Below are positions 1 to 5,699 of a DNA stretch of 5,699 nucleotides, one piece after another. The first letter of the stretch is position 1. Each line of letters starts with the position of its first letter. The stretch is from assembly GCA_030619425.1 (NCBI GenBank), contig JAUXBJ010000148.1:1-5699 (forward strand), in the 5' to 3' direction. The position numbers and the translations under genes are program-made. The stretch comes from a bacterium (GTDB taxonomy: Bacteria; Zixibacteria; MSB-5A5; GN15; FEB-12). A model generated the notes under the pieces. That model was not told the DNA's origin. It saw only the letters and a list, made by a program, of their open reading frames with translations, and did no database searches.

Positions 1-718
1 GATGATCATAGGGCGAGCCGTCGATGCCGCCGTACGCCTGGGCGGCTGAGAAACCGCAGTCCAACAGAAGTCCGGTCAACTCGGCAGCGGAATATGGGCG
101 GAAACAGAAGTGTTGTTCGCTACGCTCGTTACCTCTGATCATTATCCAGCGGTTCTCCATCCAGCCCCAATCGCGAGTGACTTTGCGTTCTTCCAGAATG
201 ATAGTCCCGTCCTCCATTTCGTGCCAGTCGCGTTCCTGGAATATGCGCGCAATGACTTCTTTGCCCATCATCTGCATTAGTAACTGTCCGCCGGGTTTGA
301 GAGATGCACAAAGGTTGCGTGCGGCCTTCTTGTCCTCAGCAGGGTCCTCGAAGTAGCCAAACGAGGTGAGCATGTTTATGGCGACATCGAAACTCTCCGG
401 GCGACTGAACTCCCTGATGTCGCTGAGCAGGCATTCGATTTCCAGGCCCTCTGCTTCGGCTGCTTGACGTGCCGTATCGAGATAACTCTCGGTGCGATCA
501 ACTCCCGTCACTTTGTAGCCACGGCGCGCCAGTTCCAGAGAATGTCGCCCGACACCACAACACATATCGAGAATCATCATGCCCGGATGGAGTTCCAGAA
601 ACGATACCATGCGGTCGATCTCCTCAGGGGTTTTCGACAGGCGCTCCTCGGAGAACATGACTGACTGAGTATCGCGCCAGAATTCATCCTGCTCGTGCCA
701 GGGCCGGTCGTTCGTCAT
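1..718 (-). CDS. Class I SAM-dependent methyltransferase, C-terminus cut by window edge
   Basis: Predicted to transfer a methyl group from S-adenosylmethionine to an unidentified small molecule in the cytoplasm. The frame opens at ATG 718-716 and stays open for 239 codons to the left edge, with no stop, so only the last residues are missing; related proteins are roughly 250 residues. The Rossmann-fold signature is clear: motif I ILDMCCGVG at residues 49-57, the acidic residue D74 after the second strand (VTGVD), a motif IV-like segment (SFDVAINMLTSFGY) and LKPGG before the later strands. This matches the Methyltransf_25/11-type fold. A GAGGA ribosome binding site (725-729) sits 6 bases before the ATG and overlaps the TAG stop of the upstream nucleotidyltransferase gene, only 10 bases away, so the two are almost surely co-translated. 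The substrate is unknown. The fold is secure; any more specific name would be a guess. Confidence 0.85.
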   Translation of the reverse strand, partial: MTNDRPWHEQDEFWRDTQSVMFSEERLSKTPEEIDRMVSFLELHPGMMILDMCCGVGRHSLELARRGYKVTGVDRTESYLDTARQAAEAEGLEIECLLSDIREFSRPESFDVAINMLTSFGYFEDPAEDKKAARNLCASLKPGGQLLMQMMGKEVIARIFQERDWHEMEDGTIILEERKVTRDWGWMENRWIMIRGNERSEQHFCFRPYSAAELTGLLLDCGFSAAQAYGGIDGSPYDH

Positions 719-728
719 GACGTCTCCT

Positions 729-1508
729 CTATTGCACGTTCCTCACGGGACGATTGGGATCGATGTTGTCGTAGTAGAGTTCTACATCAAGGTCGTCCAT
801 GAGTTGTTCAAATCCTTCGAATACCGTTGTGGCTGCTTCCTCCAGACGACCGAGGTCTCGATAATCGCCTTTCACCATGATCGCGGTTAGTTCATCAAAA
901 CCATCCGGCTTCATAGGGAACTGAGCGGCTTGCGTGACAAACTGGGATAATGTCGTGTACGGAGTCTGATTCAGAAACGACAGCACCACCAGCATGTTCA
1001 TAAACATATCAAAGGCTACCAGGCCGATGTTCTCAAGGTTGTCATCCTCAATAGCGTTGAGCAATTTGGTCGTGCTCTCCTGCAACTCGTAGAAGCGCTC
1101 AGCGGCGTGCTTGAGGCAGTTTTCCTTGACCCGTTTGGATTGGTAGGTCCCGATATTGCGGATGTACTCCTTGTTGATAACGGGCAGCAAAACGTCGGAA
1201 CCGGAGAGATACCAATCTGCGTTCACATCGATCGTGCTCTGTAAGTACTTCTCGCGGGTCGTCCAAAGCAGTTCCACCAGCATGCCGTCGCGAATTTTGG
1301 CCATGCCGCTGACCATCTCACCTTTGGGCTTTTTTTTCAGGAAGGCGATCAGCTCAAGATCGGAATATGGACCATCCTCACCCCGAGCATAGGAACCCTG
1401 GGCCGCAAGTCCAATCAGGTTGTCGCCGAATTCCTTCCTGACAAGGGGGATCATCTCCTCTATCACCCTCGTTCGATCCTCATGTGTGTGTGCTTTTATG
1501 CCTTTCAT
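729..1508 (-). CDS. Kanamycin nucleotidyltransferase (ANT(4')-like) family protein
   Basis: Likely a cytoplasmic nucleotidyltransferase that adds a nucleotide, probably AMP, to a hydroxyl of an aminoglycoside-like or other small molecule. It is 259 residues from ATG 1508, close to the 253 of classic ANT(4')-Ia. The N-terminal polymerase-beta-like domain carries GSYAR (38-42) and DGPYSDLE (45-52). S39, S49, D50 and E52 fall at the same residue numbers as in ANT(4')-Ia as I remember that sequence, and E79 (MLVELLW) corresponds to its third acidic ligand E76. E137 and E141 are candidates for the catalytic base (E145 in ANT(4')). The C-terminal half also matches the KNTase_C domain, with YTTLS near 184-188 followed by a PDGFDEL segment. 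The frame could extend to ATG 1562, but that start lacks a good ribosome binding site, overlaps the preceding gene and adds 18 residues absent from the family. The family call is strong; aminoglycoside activity is inference. Confidence 0.85.
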   Translation of the reverse strand: MKGIKAHTHEDRTRVIEEMIPLVRKEFGDNLIGLAAQGSYARGEDGPYSDLELIAFLKKKPKGEMVSGMAKIRDGMLVELLWTTREKYLQSTIDVNADWYLSGSDVLLPVINKEYIRNIGTYQSKRVKENCLKHAAERFYELQESTTKLLNAIEDDNLENIGLVAFDMFMNMLVVLSFLNQTPYTTLSQFVTQAAQFPMKPDGFDELTAIMVKGDYRDLGRLEEAATTVFEGFEQLMDDLDVELYYDNIDPNRPVRNVQ

Positions 1509-1514
1509 AACGCA

Positions 1515-1518
1515 TCCT
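1515..1518 (-). promoter_or_regulatory. Ribosome binding site deciding the nucleotidyltransferase start
   Basis: AGGA on the minus strand (TCCT on +), 6 bases before ATG 1508-1506. It lies in the 28-base gap after the stop of the YrrT-like gene. No comparable site precedes the longer in-frame ATG at 1562, which favours the inner start. Confidence 0.6.
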
Positions 1519-1536
1519 AACCTGCGATTCTTAGAC

Positions 1537-2181
1537 TCATAGTTGCCTGACTCCCGTTGCATGTATGACCCATGAAACCGGCGTAAATTGATGACAGTCC
1601 AGAGTCATGCCTAACCGACTGAACTCAGCGCGCAGTTCGTCGAGGCGCGAGAACGGTTCCTCATCCAACCAATCGTATTTCTGCAAGGCTTCCTGCTCCG
1701 CCCGTGCGTCCTCGAATATCAGATCACCGATAGCGATTACGCCCCCGGGTTTGAGAACACGCGCCATTTCTCGCACTGCATCCGGTTTCGTTTCGTGCCC
1801 CATATGATGGAATGCATAAGTGCTGACCACGGCGTCGAAGGTATCGTCGGGGTATCCTGTCGACAAGAACGGCTGAGCCGACTGTATCAACTGGAGACTG
1901 ACGTCTCTGTCGACCTTATCTCGCGCTTTGGCCAGCATTCCCGCCGAAGGATCCAGCCCGATCACGTCAGCGCCACGCGCGACACACCGCAAGGCCAGGT
2001 TGGCCGTGCCGACACCGATGTCAAGAACCCGCATGCCCGGTTGTACTCGCGCCGCCTCCACTACCGCATCGAGAACATCATCGTAGCGACCGAAACAGCC
2101 GTCGTCGGAAGCGATGCTATCGTCATAGTTCTCGGCCCATTTGTCAAACGAGCATTCAGGTGGGTCTACATGGTCACTCAC
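1537..2181 (-). CDS. YrrT-like class I SAM-dependent methyltransferase, GTG start
   Basis: A 214-residue cytoplasmic methyltransferase of unknown substrate. An N-terminal FDKWAENYDD segment (12-21) leads into motif I VLDIGVGTAN (52-61), the acidic D77 in GLDPS, a motif IV region FDAVVSTYAFHHM (115-127), and LKPGG (143-147) followed by a strand ending DLIFE. The WAExYDD opening together with STYAFHH recalls Bacillus YrrT, a putative methyltransferase found beside methionine-salvage genes. That resemblance comes from memory, and no salvage genes are visible here. The start is GTG 2181-2179: a TAA stop lies in frame just upstream, so no longer ATG is possible, and GGAGGG (2191-2196) sits 9 bases before it. 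The gene is 59 bases after the UPF0173 hydrolase gene and 28 bases before the nucleotidyltransferase start, which suggests an operon. The fold is near certain; the role is unknown. Confidence 0.88.
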   Translation of the reverse strand: MSDHVDPPECSFDKWAENYDDSIASDDGCFGRYDDVLDAVVEAARVQPGMRVLDIGVGTANLALRCVARGADVIGLDPSAGMLAKARDKVDRDVSLQLIQSAQPFLSTGYPDDTFDAVVSTYAFHHMGHETKPDAVREMARVLKPGGVIAIGDLIFEDARAEQEALQKYDWLDEEPFSRLDELRAEFSRLGMTLDCHQFTPVSWVIHATGVRQL

Positions 2182-2240
2182 AAACAGGAACCCTCCGGCT
2201 TAAGCAGCGAGGTCAGAAATGGCGATCGGTGTCTGAACTG

Positions 2241-2918
2241 CTACACTTCCAGCGTATCGCCCGGCTTTAGTATGACCACCTCAGAACCGGTGACTTTAGC
2301 GGCGAAATCCTCCGGCTTGCTGTCGATAATCGGCCAGGTTCCATAGTGGAACGGGACTACTTTCTTCGCCTGAAGGAACTCCGCTGCTTTGACAGCGTCG
2401 TCGACACCCATAGTAAAATTGTCGCCGATCGGCAGGAAAGCCAGATCGATCTTGTGCAAGTCACCGATGAGCTTCATGTCATAGAAAAGCCCGGTATCTC
2501 CCGGGTGATAGATAACCTTGCCGCCGATAGTCACCAGGAATCCGACCGGCGGGCCGGTGTAGCGCGAGGCATCCTCGCCATACCCTCCGCCGTGATGAGC
2601 GATAGTCAACTTGACGCTACCGAAGTCGAAGTCAAACCTTCCGCCGATGTGCATCGGATGGATGTTGCATCCCTCCTTGGCGCACATATTGGCCAACTCG
2701 AAATTGGCGATCACGGTCGCGCCGGTACGTTTGGCGATAGCGATACCGTCGCCGACATGGTCGCTGTGGCCGTGCGTGATCAGCACGTAATTGACATCGA
2801 GCTCGTCCGCCTTCACCGTCGCCTGCGGGTTGTCGGTCAGAAACGGATCTATTACCAGCTTGTGCTCGCCTTCCGTGATCGTAATGCAGGAATGACCGAG
2901 AAATCTAACTTGTGGCAT
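2241..2918 (-). CDS. UPF0173 family metallo-beta-lactamase-fold hydrolase
   Basis: A predicted metal-dependent hydrolase of 225 residues, the usual size for the UPF0173 (YtkL-like) family. It is cytoplasmic, with no signal peptide. Metal-binding motifs are intact: THGHSDH (48-54, with H49, H51, D53 and H54), the histidine pair H108/H109 before a glycine run, D141 in HPGDTG, and H191 in PFHYGTWP. The family opening FLGHSC (6-11) and IDPFL (23-27) are present. The substrate of this family is not established, so no specific reaction is given. An ATG at 2942 in the same frame would add 8 residues, but the inner ATG at 2918 has a near-perfect ribosome binding site 7 bases upstream and matches the typical family start. 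It is the first gene of a four-gene same-strand series, 143 bases downstream of the PP-loop enzyme gene. Confidence 0.92.
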   Translation of the reverse strand: MPQVRFLGHSCITITEGEHKLVIDPFLTDNPQATVKADELDVNYVLITHGHSDHVGDGIAIAKRTGATVIANFELANMCAKEGCNIHPMHIGGRFDFDFGSVKLTIAHHGGGYGEDASRYTGPPVGFLVTIGGKVIYHPGDTGLFYDMKLIGDLHKIDLAFLPIGDNFTMGVDDAVKAAEFLQAKKVVPFHYGTWPIIDSKPEDFAAKVTGSEVVILKPGDTLEV

Positions 2919-2925
2919 TGTTGGT

Positions 2926-2931
2926 TCCTCC
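2926..2931 (-). promoter_or_regulatory. Strong ribosome binding site of the UPF0173 hydrolase gene
   Basis: GGAGGA on the minus strand, 7 bases before ATG 2918-2916. It would lie inside the coding sequence if the ATG at 2942 were used, so it fixes the shorter start. Confidence 0.8.
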
Positions 2932-2965
2932 AAACTGTACACCGTGTTGCATCTTCCGTTTCGTC

Positions 2966-2994
2966 AAGAAAACGCGCCAGGACTCATTTGTCAA
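2966..2994 (-). promoter_or_regulatory. Possible sigma-70 promoter for the four-gene series
   Basis: The 143-base gap between the PP-loop gene and the hydrolase gene contains a perfect -35 hexamer TTGACA (2994-2989, minus strand). At 17 bases the downstream hexamer is TTTCTT and at 16 bases TTTTCT, both poor -10 matches. It is the best candidate in the gap, but transcription could equally run through from the PP-loop gene. I see no convincing terminator here: the only hairpin, CACCG/CGGTG at 3014-3033, has a 5-base stem, a 10-base loop and no T-run. Confidence 0.3.
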
Positions 2995-3061
2995 TAATTC
3001 GCTGTCTGAAGTTCACCGCTGTGAGTCTCGGTGCAAAGGCGGTCCCCGGAGCTTCGCGAGG

Positions 3062-4087
3062 CTACTCGATGCGTTCCCCTCCAGCTTCCTCAATGGTGGT
3101 CGGGCTGACCACGATCTTGCGCTCGGTGTCGCCCTGGGACACCAACACTTCGACCTGCGATTCTTTGCGGGCGCCGCAATAGCGAGCGGTAACCATCGCG
3201 GCCTTCTCAATGGCATCGTCGGAAACCTCACCTATCAGCAAGGTGATCGGCGAACCGACGTCGGCTGCTTCCAGGCAAACGAATTCCGGTTGCCGGTATG
3301 ATTCGATCTTGCGGTTGTCGCTCTCGTCCTTTCCGACAATGATTTTGGTCTGCTCGTCCAGACGAAAGTGTCGCCCCACCCGCAGGAGGTTCAGATCGTC
3401 AAAGTTGATACGCTCCGAATGCGCCAGCAGGTCGCGCAACCGACCCGAATAGGCGGCATCGGTCAGCAAGCAGCCCGAAGCGGGCGAGGGGTAGTCATCA
3501 AGACCGAATTCCTCGGCCAGTTGCATCTGTCTCTTGCGACTGCGGCCGCTGATTGCCTCCAACTGGTCACGATCGACCATTCCGCTCAACTCCGGATCAG
3601 TCGGCGGTAACAGTTTGGCCGACAGTGGCCGGAGTAGTTTGCCCTTCAGGTTGGAATGTTTGATGGTGAGGTTCAGTTTGTCTTTCAGTTGTGACATCGG
3701 TCGTTGCCCCATCACCTCGCCGGTGACCACAAAGTCTGCCCCCGACATCTCCATGAATTCGCGGGCCTCATTGAGCATCAGTATCCGACAGTCGGTGCAG
3801 GGGTTCATGTTCTTACCGTAACCGAAGCGCGGGTTGCGGACAATATCGACGAACTTCTGACCCAGGTGCATCAGCTTGACATTGAAACCGAACTTCTCGG
3901 CGGCTGGATACGGAGCGGAGCCGCAAGAGGAACGATCCCCAAAGTCGCATCCGAAATGTGTCATGAAGGTGATGGCGGTCACCTTGATGTTTTGCTTCAA
4001 CATCAACAGTATGGCCAAAGCCGAGTCCAGCCCTCCGGAGAACAGGGCTATGGCGTGGCCACGCTTTTCTTCAGTCGGACAATTCAT
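3062..4087 (-). CDS. ThiI-like PP-loop tRNA thiolation enzyme with C-terminal NFACT-R-like domain
   Basis: A 341-residue cytoplasmic enzyme predicted to adenylate a tRNA uridine and replace an oxygen with sulfur. The N-terminal PP-loop ATPase has the SGGLDS motif (17-22). A highly patterned core follows: NPRFGYGKNMNPCTDC (85-100), TGEVMGQRPMSQ (122-133), RPLSAKLLPPT (153-163), GRSRK (181-185) and SGCLLTD (204-210). C97, C100 and C206 give a CxxC plus distal cysteine pattern. From about residue 233 the segment LLRVGRHFRLDEQTKIIVG and a later AAMVTARY stretch resemble the NFACT-R RNA-binding domain known to be fused to such enzymes. No THUMP or rhodanese domain is present, so it is not a classic ThiI. 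Databases often label relatives as MnmA-like or ThiI-like; which uridine is modified cannot be read here. ATG 4087 has a modest GGA-containing ribosome binding site. The frame stays open to 4801, but that part is the antisense shadow of the permease gene. Confidence 0.85.
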   Translation of the reverse strand: MNCPTEEKRGHAIALFSGGLDSALAILLMLKQNIKVTAITFMTHFGCDFGDRSSCGSAPYPAAEKFGFNVKLMHLGQKFVDIVRNPRFGYGKNMNPCTDCRILMLNEAREFMEMSGADFVVTGEVMGQRPMSQLKDKLNLTIKHSNLKGKLLRPLSAKLLPPTDPELSGMVDRDQLEAISGRSRKRQMQLAEEFGLDDYPSPASGCLLTDAAYSGRLRDLLAHSERINFDDLNLLRVGRHFRLDEQTKIIVGKDESDNRKIESYRQPEFVCLEAADVGSPITLLIGEVSDDAIEKAAMVTARYCGARKESQVEVLVSQGDTERKIVVSPTTIEEAGGERIE

Positions 4088-4121
4088 TATCAAGCTTCCA
4101 GTCTGCTGTTTCAGGCGGCTT

Positions 4122-4138
4122 CGAACAGTGTCCGTTCG
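4122..4138. repeat. Short inverted repeat CGAAC-N7-GTTCG
   Basis: Perfect 5-base arms (4122-4126 and 4134-4138) separated by 7 bases, in the leader of the PP-loop gene. It shares only its 7-base spacer length with the neighbouring GTCCCA repeat; the arm sequences are unrelated. Arms this short can arise by chance. Confidence 0.3.
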
Positions 4139-4158
4139 TGAATGTATAACGGAAAACC

Positions 4159-4177
4159 GTCCCACCATAACTGGGAC
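4159..4177. repeat. Inverted repeat GTCCCA-N7-TGGGAC, possible operator or leader hairpin
   Basis: Perfect 6-base arms (4159-4164 and 4172-4177) around the spacer CCATAAC, in the middle of the divergent intergenic region. It lies where transcription from the proposed leftward promoter would begin and about 40 bases upstream of the rightward -35 hexamer. A dimeric regulator could bind it, or it could form a small RNA hairpin. No T-run follows directly, so it is not a good terminator. Confidence 0.4.
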
Positions 4178-4178
4178 T

Positions 4179-4207
4179 AATATAGGAGTTTTGTTCCAGA
4201 GCGACAG
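4179..4207 (-). promoter_or_regulatory. Candidate leftward promoter of the PP-loop gene
   Basis: On the minus strand, a TATATT -10 hexamer (4184-4179, five of six consensus bases) follows CTGTCG (4207-4202, three of six) by exactly 17 bases. This would give a leader of about 85 bases before ATG 4087, containing both inverted repeats. The -35 is weak, so confidence is moderate to low. Confidence 0.4.
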
Positions 4208-4219
4208 TTCGTTTTGCCC

Positions 4220-4248
4220 TTGACTTGCCTGGCCGCACCCGCTAGACT
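4220..4248 (+). promoter_or_regulatory. Sigma-70-type promoter of the mlaE-mlaF genes
   Basis: TTGACT (4220-4225, five of six consensus bases), a 17-base spacer, then TAGACT (4243-4248, four of six). Transcription would start near 4255, giving a leader of only about 16 bases before ATG 4271. This placement also argues against the longer TTG start at 4214, which lies upstream of the promoter. Confidence 0.55.
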
Positions 4249-4270
4249 GACCTCCGAAAGTATAGATACT

Positions 4271-5059
4271 ATGACCATTCTCCAACTTGTCAACAACTGG
4301 TTCAAGAATTTCGCGTACGAGACGCAGAACCTGTTCTTCTTCAGTCTCCGGCTGGTAGGGGCGTTTTTCTCGCGGCGCTGGTATGTAACCGAAACCATGG
4401 AACAAATGTACCTGATCGGGGTGGGCTCGCTCTATCTGGTGGTGCTCACCGGTATCTTTGCGGGACAGGGGTTCGCTTTTGCCTTCTCTATGGAGTTGGC
4501 TGATTTCGGCGCCAAGAACTATCTCGGTCGGATCATGTCCATCGCGATCATACGGGAGTTGGGGCCGGTGCTGACCGGTTTGATGTTTGCCGCGCGCGTT
4601 GCGGCCGGCATCACCGCTGAGATCGGCGCCATGAAGTCCGCCCACCAGATCGACGCCATGGTGGCCTTCGGTATCGATCCGATCAAGAAAATCGCCGTTC
4701 CCCGCACGATTGCTCTGGTGATAATGTTGCCGATGCTGACTATTATCTGCGACGCCATCGCCCTTCTGGGCGCGTGGGTTATAGCGGTCTTCGTCGCCCA
4801 CGTGACCTCCACCATGTACTGGTCGGCCGTCCGAGACCGGCTCATTTTCGGCAATCTTTTTATCGGTCTTATGAAACCGGTGGTTTTCTCATTTATCATC
4901 GCCTTCATTGCCTGCTACAAAGGCTTTGCCTCCAAAGGCGGAACCAAAGGGGTCGGCCAGGCCACGACGCAGTCGGTTGTGATGGCCTCGATTACCATTT
5001 TGATCGTCAACTTCTTCATTACGCGCGTCGTTTTCAGTTGGATTAAGGGTTATCTATGA
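4271..5059 (+). CDS. mlaE: MlaE-family lipid ABC transporter permease
   Basis: Inner-membrane permease subunit of an Mla/MCE-type ABC transporter, which moves phospholipids or other lipids between the inner and outer membranes together with an ATPase (MlaF) and an MCE-domain substrate-binding protein. From ATG 4271 it is 262 residues, the usual family length. The MlaE signature is clear: IIRELGPVLTG (93-103), AARVAAGITAEIGAMK (107-122) and the coupling-helix region IDAMVAFGIDPIKK (127-140), which is expected to contact the ATPase. Hydrophobic spans lie near 48-72, 97-113, 146-176, 203-216 and 236-256. No STAS domain is attached. The frame could begin at TTG 4214, but that would place the promoter inside the gene and add a non-family extension. 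The ribosome binding site before ATG 4271 is weak (GAAAG only). The stop overlaps the next start as ATGA, so the permease and ATPase are translationally coupled. Lipid substrate and transport direction are not visible. Confidence 0.93.
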   Translation: MTILQLVNNWFKNFAYETQNLFFFSLRLVGAFFSRRWYVTETMEQMYLIGVGSLYLVVLTGIFAGQGFAFAFSMELADFGAKNYLGRIMSIAIIRELGPVLTGLMFAARVAAGITAEIGAMKSAHQIDAMVAFGIDPIKKIAVPRTIALVIMLPMLTIICDAIALLGAWVIAVFVAHVTSTMYWSAVRDRLIFGNLFIGLMKPVVFSFIIAFIACYKGFASKGGTKGVGQATTQSVVMASITILIVNFFITRVVFSWIKGYL

Positions 5060-5699
5060 TCGAACTGCGGCATGTTCATTTTGCTTACGACACCCAGCCG
5101 GTGCTGCGTGATGTGTCGTTCCTGGTTAATGATTCCGAGGCCGTGGTCATTATGGGACCGTCCGGGTCCGGCAAGTCCACGATTTTGCGCTTAATCCTCG
5201 GTCTTGATCGCCCGCGAGAGGGGGAGATTCTGGTCGATCACAAGGACGTTTGCCGCCTGCGACAGAAAGAGTTGCGGGAAATCCGCAAGAAAATCGGCAT
5301 GGTATTTCAGGATGGGGCGTTGTTTGATTCCCTCACCGTGGGAGAAAACGTTGGCTACTATCTGATCGAACATACTAAACTGAAGTGGGATGAGATCGAA
5401 CGTCGGGCTCGAACCATGCTCGGTTTTGTGGGTCTTGAGGCCGATGAAGTTATCGACAAACTTCCCGACCAACTCTCCGGCGGGATGCGTCGCCGGGTGG
5501 CTATCGGTCGCGCTCTGTTGTCGACGGATCCGAAGATCATGCTCTACGATGAACCGACCACCGGGCTGGACCCTTACGCTACGCTGAACGTCATTAATCT
5601 CATCAACAAGCTGCACCGGGAGCGACCTATCTCGTCCATCGTGGTGACCCATCAGATAGCCGACGCTTTCGCCGTGGCCAAACGGTTCATCGTCATATA
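5056..5699 (+). CDS. mlaF: MlaF-family lipid ABC transporter ATPase, C-terminus cut by window edge
   Basis: Cytoplasmic ATP-binding subunit that powers the adjacent MlaE permease. All ABC motifs visible in the first 214 residues are intact: Walker A GPSGSGKST (34-42, K40), Q-loop Q85 in VFQDGALFDSLTVGENV, the signature LSGGMRRRVAIGRAL (140-154), Walker B IMLYDE (161-166, catalytic E166), the D-loop GLDP (170-173) and the switch histidine H199 in VVTHQ. The GALFDSLTV Q-loop and the LSGGM(R/K)RRVA signature are typical of the MlaF group rather than of general importers. The start ATG 5056 lies inside the mlaE stop region (ATGA, 4-base overlap), so it depends on translation of mlaE. The family is usually about 250-270 residues, so roughly 40 are missing beyond the window. 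A gene for an MCE-domain (MlaD-like) protein is expected next. Confidence 0.95.
   Translation, partial: MIELRHVHFAYDTQPVLRDVSFLVNDSEAVVIMGPSGSGKSTILRLILGLDRPREGEILVDHKDVCRLRQKELREIRKKIGMVFQDGALFDSLTVGENVGYYLIEHTKLKWDEIERRARTMLGFVGLEADEVIDKLPDQLSGGMRRRVAIGRALLSTDPKIMLYDEPTTGLDPYATLNVINLINKLHRERPISSIVVTHQIADAFAVAKRFIVI

Noticed and set aside
1509..1562. 18-residue N-terminal extension of the nucleotidyltransferase from ATG 1562
   Set aside because: It overlaps the YrrT-like gene by 26 bases and has no clear ribosome binding site. The inner start puts the active-site residues in exact register with the known family.
1795..2346. 183-codon plus-strand frame opposite the YrrT-like gene
   Set aside because: It overlaps a clear methyltransferase on the other strand, has no recognisable motifs and spans the intergenic gap into the hydrolase gene.
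3014..3033. CACCG/CGGTG hairpin as a terminator after the PP-loop gene
   Set aside because: The stem is only 5 bases, the loop is 10 bases and no T-run follows, so it is not convincing as an intrinsic terminator.
2346..3182. 278-codon plus-strand frame opposite the UPF0173 hydrolase gene
   Set aside because: It is antisense to a gene with complete metal-binding motifs, has no recognisable domain and runs across an intergenic gap. It is a shadow frame of GC-rich coding DNA.
4214..4270. 19-residue extension of mlaE from TTG 4214
   Set aside because: It begins upstream of the best promoter hexamers and adds residues not typical of MlaE.
4088..4801. A long in-frame upstream extension of the PP-loop gene on the minus strand (579 residues in all)
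   Set aside because: The extra part is low-complexity, rich in H, Q, G and R, and matches no family. It runs antisense to the well-supported permease gene and across the divergent promoter region. The PP-loop family starts shortly before the SGGLDS motif, as ATG 4087 does.
5191..5652. 153-codon minus-strand frame inside mlaF
   Set aside because: It is antisense to the intact ABC ATPase motifs and shows no family similarity.

Overview
The window looks like chromosomal DNA from a bacterium with an outer membrane. It carries the start of an Mla-type lipid transporter locus (permease plus ATPase), has a mid-50s GC look and is densely packed. The Mla genes, the PP-loop tRNA thiolation enzyme of the ThiI-like/NFACT-R type and a UPF0173 metallo-hydrolase would fit an uncultured or deep-branching Gram-negative lineage. 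No rRNA or other marker fixes the taxon, so this is inference. There are no tRNA or rRNA genes, no mobile elements and no CRISPR array.

Layout. Six genes face two ways from a divergent intergenic region at 4088-4270. To the right (+) lie mlaE-like (4271-5059) and mlaF-like (5056 to past the window end), joined by an ATGA stop/start overlap. To the left (-) lies the PP-loop enzyme (4087-3062). After a 143-base gap there is a tight four-gene series on the same strand: UPF0173 metallo-beta-lactamase-fold hydrolase (2918-2241), YrrT-like SAM methyltransferase (2181-1537, GTG start), kanamycin-nucleotidyltransferase-like protein (1508-729) and a second class I SAM methyltransferase (718 to past the left edge). 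Gaps within this series are 59, 28 and 10 bases, and each start has a Shine-Dalgarno sequence, so it reads as one operon.

How the genes may work together. MlaE and MlaF are the membrane and ATPase parts of a phospholipid or other lipid ABC transporter; the substrate-binding (MCE) partner is expected just beyond the right edge. The PP-loop enzyme is predicted to put sulfur into tRNA and has a three-cysteine set suggesting an iron-sulfur cofactor. The four-gene series joins an ANT(4')-like nucleotidyltransferase with nearly complete active-site residues to two methyltransferases and a hydrolase. This could be a small-molecule modification or detoxification cassette, but it could also be a loose housekeeping neighbourhood; the substrates cannot be read from the sequence.

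Several starts were moved inward from the longest open frames (MBL hydrolase, nucleotidyltransferase, PP-loop enzyme, mlaE), on the basis of ribosome binding sites, family alignment or promoter position. The left-most gene has no stop codon inside the window.
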